Below are positions 23,011 through 25,935 of a stretch of DNA of 25,935 nucleotides, one piece after another. The position numbers and the translations under genes were made by a program. The notes under the pieces were generated by a model. That model was not told the DNA's origin. It saw only the letters and a list, made by a program, of their open reading frames with translations, and searched no databases. The stretch's first letter is position 1, and each line of letters starts with the position of its first letter. The stretch is from Cryomorphaceae bacterium (GTDB taxonomy: Bacteria; Bacteroidota; Bacteroidia; Flavobacteriales_D; Crocinitomicaceae): NCBI GenBank assembly GCA_027485365.1, contig JAIXRD010000247.1:1-25935 (forward strand). The letters are read 5' to 3'.

Positions 23011-25071
23011 TTATAAAACGTTGTTTTCTTTCATTACACGGTTTAGCCAACGTAACATCAAGAACAGTAACAACGCTGCGCCTAACACCAAGGCAAAATT
23101 CAAATAAAAGAAATTCTGTTTGCTGTTTGCATCAAATCCTTCCCAAAGACTGGAAAGCATTCCAGACATCTTGTTTCCAACGGAAATAGCTAGGAAATAT
23201 CCGCCCATCATTAATGCTGTGATACGGGGAGGACTTAATTTAGACACTAAAGACAATCCCATTGGAGATAAACAAAGTTCACCAATGGTGATTACACCAT
23301 AAGAAGCCAGCAACCACATTGAACCTGCTTTAGCATCCAAGCCATTCGTAGCAAAAACAGCACCTACCATTACAAGTGCAGATAAGGCTGTAATAACCAA
23401 TCCGATGGCAATTTTAGCTGGGGTACTTGGTTCTTTTTTCTTTCTTCGGAAAAAGCCCCAAATTCCAACCATCACTGGGGTTAACACAACCACCCAAAAT
23501 GGATTAATGGACTGATAAAGCTCTGTAGAGTACAACTTTAAATTAGGCGCTTCTGCATTTGATTTATGAATAAGCTCATTCTTTTGCAAATACTCATAAA
23601 CATGCTGCGCAGAATTGAGTGCTATGAGTTCCCCTTTCAACTCCTTTATCTCTAAAGTATCTTTAGTCTTAGTCAAGGCCGACTCTGTTTCTTTAATTTG
23701 CTTTGCGGTTGCAGCCGCAAGAACAGCGATAGATTTCTTCTCGCTGAGCACACTTGGAAGTTGTTGACCTGGGGTTTCAGCCAAACCAATAAGCAATAGT
23801 TTATCTGATTTTTCTAAGGTAGAGTCGCTCTCAATACTCGCCGCGATAGAGGCATCCACTTTATTTGCTTGTAGCGCCGGAACATCCGATTTCGAAAGAT
23901 TCGTGAAGTATTTATATGATTTGTCGATGCGCTCAATTTTTTCCGCACACAATTTTAAATTTTTAAAATCTTGCTTTGTTTCTTTAGGAAGCGCATTCTG
24001 AGTAACATTCAAAAAGCTCATGGATGCATCATAGGTAGCTTTATCCTTAATTAAAGGGCTATTTTCAACCAACTGTGCCATACCTGCTGCATCCGCAGCA
24101 CCAGTAATTCCTGGAGCCATTGTACGGTCCGTATAATCTTCAGCCCAAATGGTTAGGGCATCTCCATTTTGATGGAAAATTGCAAAGAATAAAATAACAC
24201 AGGTAAACACGGCCAATAAGGCTTTAATCGCTCGACTTTCTTTCGCCTCAGACTTAAATGCCAGATAAATAAAGAATCCAATAACAGGGAGACACCCAAT
24301 AATAAAGGCATCGTTAGTATCCGTTCCCAATAAATTCCCAGGAATCAAATATCCAATGATTCCAAAAACGAACATCGGAAGTACGGTTAATCCGAGGATT
24401 TTTAATGTTGACATGTCCCCTTCTTGTAAAGGTTTTACCACATCGTAGCTTTTAATGTGTTTGTTACCAATCGAGAAAACAACAACCCCTATAAGCATTC
24501 CAACTCCCGCAGCAGCAAAGGCATGACCCCATCCGTAGTTAATCCGCATGAAGGCTGCAACGAAATTACAAACGAAAGCACCGATGTTGATCCCCATGTA
24601 GAAAATATTAAATCCAGCATCTTTCTTATCTTTTAAGGATTCCTCACTGTATAGATTACCTACCAAGGTAGAGATGTTCGGCTTGAAGAACCCATTACCA
24701 AGAATTATTAAGAGTAAAGCGATATAAAAACTTGGAATGGTGTGCATCGCTAACATAAAATATCCAGCGGCCATCATTAATCCTCCAAGTATGATTGATC
24801 TTCTGTACCCTAATAAACGATCGGCTAACAACCCTCCAATGAACGGTGTTAGGTAAACCAACCCGAGGTAGGTACCATAAATATCCGACTTCAATTGACC
24901 ATCGAAGCCCATTCCTCCATTATTCCAACCATCAAGCATGTAAAGCGAAAAAATTCCGAGCATCAGATAGTACCCAAAGCGCTCCCACATCTCGGTTCCA
25001 AACATATACCACAAACCTTTCGGGTGACCGAAAAGCATTTGAATTTCATTCTTATTGTCAGCGTTACTCAT
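23011..25071 (-). CDS. POT-family peptide MFS transporter with large TM7-TM8 insertion
   Basis: A proton-coupled oligopeptide transporter paralogue of 686 residues, about 195 longer than its neighbour. The helix-1 signature is intact (Glu27, Glu30, Arg31, Phe32 in TEMWERFGYY). GNGFFKPNIST, FYMGINIGAFV and TIGELCLSPMGLSL are also present. In TM7 the block reads FFAIFHQNGDAL, with His300 where the paralogue has Glu288. Between TM7 and TM8 (which restarts near Pro524, NPFWVVVLTP) there is an insert of about 200 residues, residues about 315-515, hydrophilic, Lys/Ala/Leu-rich and predicted helical, probably facing the periplasm. Both halves of the carrier otherwise look complete. Insert function is unknown. 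A UUCG-capped terminator follows the gene. Confidence 0.92.
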   Translation of the reverse strand: MSNADNKNEIQMLFGHPKGLWYMFGTEMWERFGYYLMLGIFSLYMLDGWNNGGMGFDGQLKSDIYGTYLGLVYLTPFIGGLLADRLLGYRRSIILGGLMMAAGYFMLAMHTIPSFYIALLLIILGNGFFKPNISTLVGNLYSEESLKDKKDAGFNIFYMGINIGAFVCNFVAAFMRINYGWGHAFAAAGVGMLIGVVVFSIGNKHIKSYDVVKPLQEGDMSTLKILGLTVLPMFVFGIIGYLIPGNLLGTDTNDAFIIGCLPVIGFFIYLAFKSEAKESRAIKALLAVFTCVILFFAIFHQNGDALTIWAEDYTDRTMAPGITGAADAAGMAQLVENSPLIKDKATYDASMSFLNVTQNALPKETKQDFKNLKLCAEKIERIDKSYKYFTNLSKSDVPALQANKVDASIAASIESDSTLEKSDKLLLIGLAETPGQQLPSVLSEKKSIAVLAAATAKQIKETESALTKTKDTLEIKELKGELIALNSAQHVYEYLQKNELIHKSNAEAPNLKLYSTELYQSINPFWVVVLTPVMVGIWGFFRRKKKEPSTPAKIAIGLVITALSALVMVGAVFATNGLDAKAGSMWLLASYGVITIGELCLSPMGLSLVSKLSPPRITALMMGGYFLAISVGNKMSGMLSSLWEGFDANSKQNFFYLNFALVLGAALLLFLMLRWLNRVMKENNVL

Positions 25072-25097
25072 AGCTTAATTTTAAAGATTATTTCTGC

Positions 25098-25105
25098 CGA
25101 ATATA
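25098..25105 (-). promoter_or_regulatory. Possible -7 box TATATTCG for the long POT gene
   Basis: Seven of eight bases fit TAnnTTTG on the minus strand, 26 bases before the ATG. The match is imperfect and no -33 element is evident. Confidence 0.3.
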
Positions 25106-25146
25106 CAAAAAATCATGTGACTACGCGATTTTTCTTAATTCCCACT

Positions 25147-25154
25147 TAATTTTG
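25147..25154 (+). promoter_or_regulatory. Promoter of the TatD-family gene, -7 box TAATTTTG
   Basis: Exact TAnnTTTG match 7 bases before the ATG at 25162, so the leader would be only about 3-4 bases long. Confidence 0.6.
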
Positions 25155-25161
25155 AATTTAA

Positions 25162-25776
25162 ATGAACTATTACAACGCGCACACCCACAGAATCCCTGAT
25201 AATCACATTGGAATTTACCAAAGTGACGCTGAATACACCGCGAGCTGGTTCTCTGTTGGTGTGCATCCTTGGCAAGCAGATGTTCAGACGCTCAGCGAAA
25301 TAATTCCTGCTTTACACCATAACAACTGCCGTGCGCTTGGCGAAGTTGGACTGGATCGCCTCAAAGGACCTTCCATGGAAATCCAACACGCGATGCTCTT
25401 AGCCCAACTCAACCTTGCAAATGAACTGCAAAAACCAGTTATCTTTCATCTTGTCCGCGCATGGGACGAATTTTATTCATTAATTAAATCGCGGCAACAT
25501 ACGCCTTGGATTATTCATGGATTTAATGCACCCAAACAATTTCCACGCTTTGTACAAACCAAGGTTTTCTTTAGTCTCGGTCCTGCCAGCCTGCAAAACC
25601 CACACATGCAATCAATCCTGAGTAAAATCCCATTGAATCGGATCTTATTTGAGACCGATGACACCGAAACAGATATTTATCAAGTCTACCGCGACTATTC
25701 CCAAGCCACCTCCTCTCCACTTGAGGAGGTTAATGCTCAAATTGAACAGAATTTTTTGGCTATTTTTGGGGCATGA
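25162..25776 (+). CDS. TatD-family metal-dependent hydrolase
   Basis: Predicted TIM-barrel amidohydrolase-like enzyme with possible DNase activity. Metal ligands of the TatD family are visible: His7 and His9 (HTH), Glu61 (GEVGLD), His96 (IFHLV), His119 (IIHGF) and Asp166 (ETD). At 204 residues it is shorter than the usual 255-265. The barrel strands between GEVGLD and ETD are present, but several connecting segments are reduced, which is common for a Bacteroidota subgroup. The start is the only good ATG before HTH. It overlaps tcdA by 4 bases (ATGA), so the two are probably translationally coupled. The physiological substrate is not known. Confidence 0.88.
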   Translation: MNYYNAHTHRIPDNHIGIYQSDAEYTASWFSVGVHPWQADVQTLSEIIPALHHNNCRALGEVGLDRLKGPSMEIQHAMLLAQLNLANELQKPVIFHLVRAWDEFYSLIKSRQHTPWIIHGFNAPKQFPRFVQTKVFFSLGPASLQNPHMQSILSKIPLNRILFETDDTETDIYQVYRDYSQATSSPLEEVNAQIEQNFLAIFGA

Positions 25777-25935
25777 GTCATTGGTTAGAACGTTCTGAAC
25801 TCTTGGTGGGATCAGACACCCTTAATAAACTGGCAAACGCTCACGTCATGATCGTTGGCTTAGGTGGAATCGGATCTTTTGCGGGAGAATTTATTGCCCG
25901 AGCTGGAATAGGAACATTAACCCTAATCGACGGGG
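25773..25935 (+). CDS. tcdA: tRNA threonylcarbamoyladenosine dehydratase, N-terminal part (truncated by window edge)
   Basis: Only the first 54 codons are present. The protein opens with a short helix (WLERSELLVG), then a nucleotide-binding loop in VMIVGLGGIGSF and GIGTLTLIDG, the ATP-binding Rossmann pattern of E1-like (ThiF/MoeB/HesA) enzymes. The N-terminal segment and this spacing match TcdA (CsdL/YgdL), which cyclises t6A37 in tRNA to ct6A. ThiF or MoeB cannot be excluded because the catalytic part lies outside the window. Its ATG overlaps the TatD-family stop. Confidence 0.8.
   Translation, partial: MSHWLERSELLVGSDTLNKLANAHVMIVGLGGIGSFAGEFIARAGIGTLTLIDG

Noticed and set aside
1..25935. 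CRISPR arrays, insertion sequences, attachment sites, prophage genes, tRNA and rRNA genes
   Set aside because: I looked for regular repeats, transposase motifs, terminal inverted repeats and RNA-gene patterns and saw none; base composition and gene style are uniform across the window.

Overview
The window is a gene-dense, AT-leaning stretch of chromosome that looks like Bacteroidota, most likely order Flavobacteriales (perhaps near Crocinitomicaceae; the family is a guess). The evidence is gene order and content (pyrE, SRPBCC, birA, rsfS, ftsH, cdsA, psd), a bTHX-type small ribosomal protein, paired POT transporters, A-rich rather than Shine-Dalgarno leaders, and repeated -7 boxes of the Bacteroidota form TAnnTTTG. 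No mobile element, CRISPR array, rRNA, tRNA or phage gene was seen.

Layout. 1-626: the end of pyrE and an SRPBCC-fold protein, running into convergent birA (619-1347). 1399-5646: rsfS, ftsH, cdsA, psd and a small lysine/cysteine-rich exported protein, closed by a strong bidirectional terminator. 5648-7706 (minus): an unknown 86-aa helical protein and a long-chain acyl-CoA ligase. 7766-11225 (plus): rlmI, a MATE exporter and fmt in tight succession. 11280-13955: an unknown 117-aa helical protein, gpsA and aspartate kinase. 13999-18044: feoA, feoB, a 46-aa FeoB-associated Cys-rich membrane protein, corA and a TrmH-family RNA methyltransferase. 18042-20356: bTHX, its terminator, then serC and serA. 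20364-20816 (minus): cyclophilin-type peptidyl-prolyl isomerase. 20946-21482: an unknown 178-aa protein. 21490-25071 (minus): two POT-family oligopeptide transporters separated by a UUCG-capped terminator. 25162-25935: a TatD-family hydrolase and the start of tcdA, cut by the window edge.

How the genes work together. Several pathways are represented: membrane lipid synthesis (cdsA and psd, with gpsA and acyl-CoA ligase elsewhere), ribosome and tRNA maturation (rsfS, rlmI, fmt, trmH-like, bTHX, tcdA), metal uptake (feoAB plus the small Cys-rich protein, corA), serine synthesis (serC-serA) and peptide uptake (two POTs). Most of the window is ordinary housekeeping, and I found no convincing new multi-gene system. 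The points most worth a second look are: a SerA with Thr where the NAD-binding Asp normally sits; a POT transporter with an insert of about 200 residues and His in place of the usual TM7 Glu; unknown genes at 20946, 7706 and 11280; a Lys8/Cys-rich exported peptide; and several promoters whose -7 box lies only 3-7 bases before the start codon, suggesting leaderless or nearly leaderless messages.
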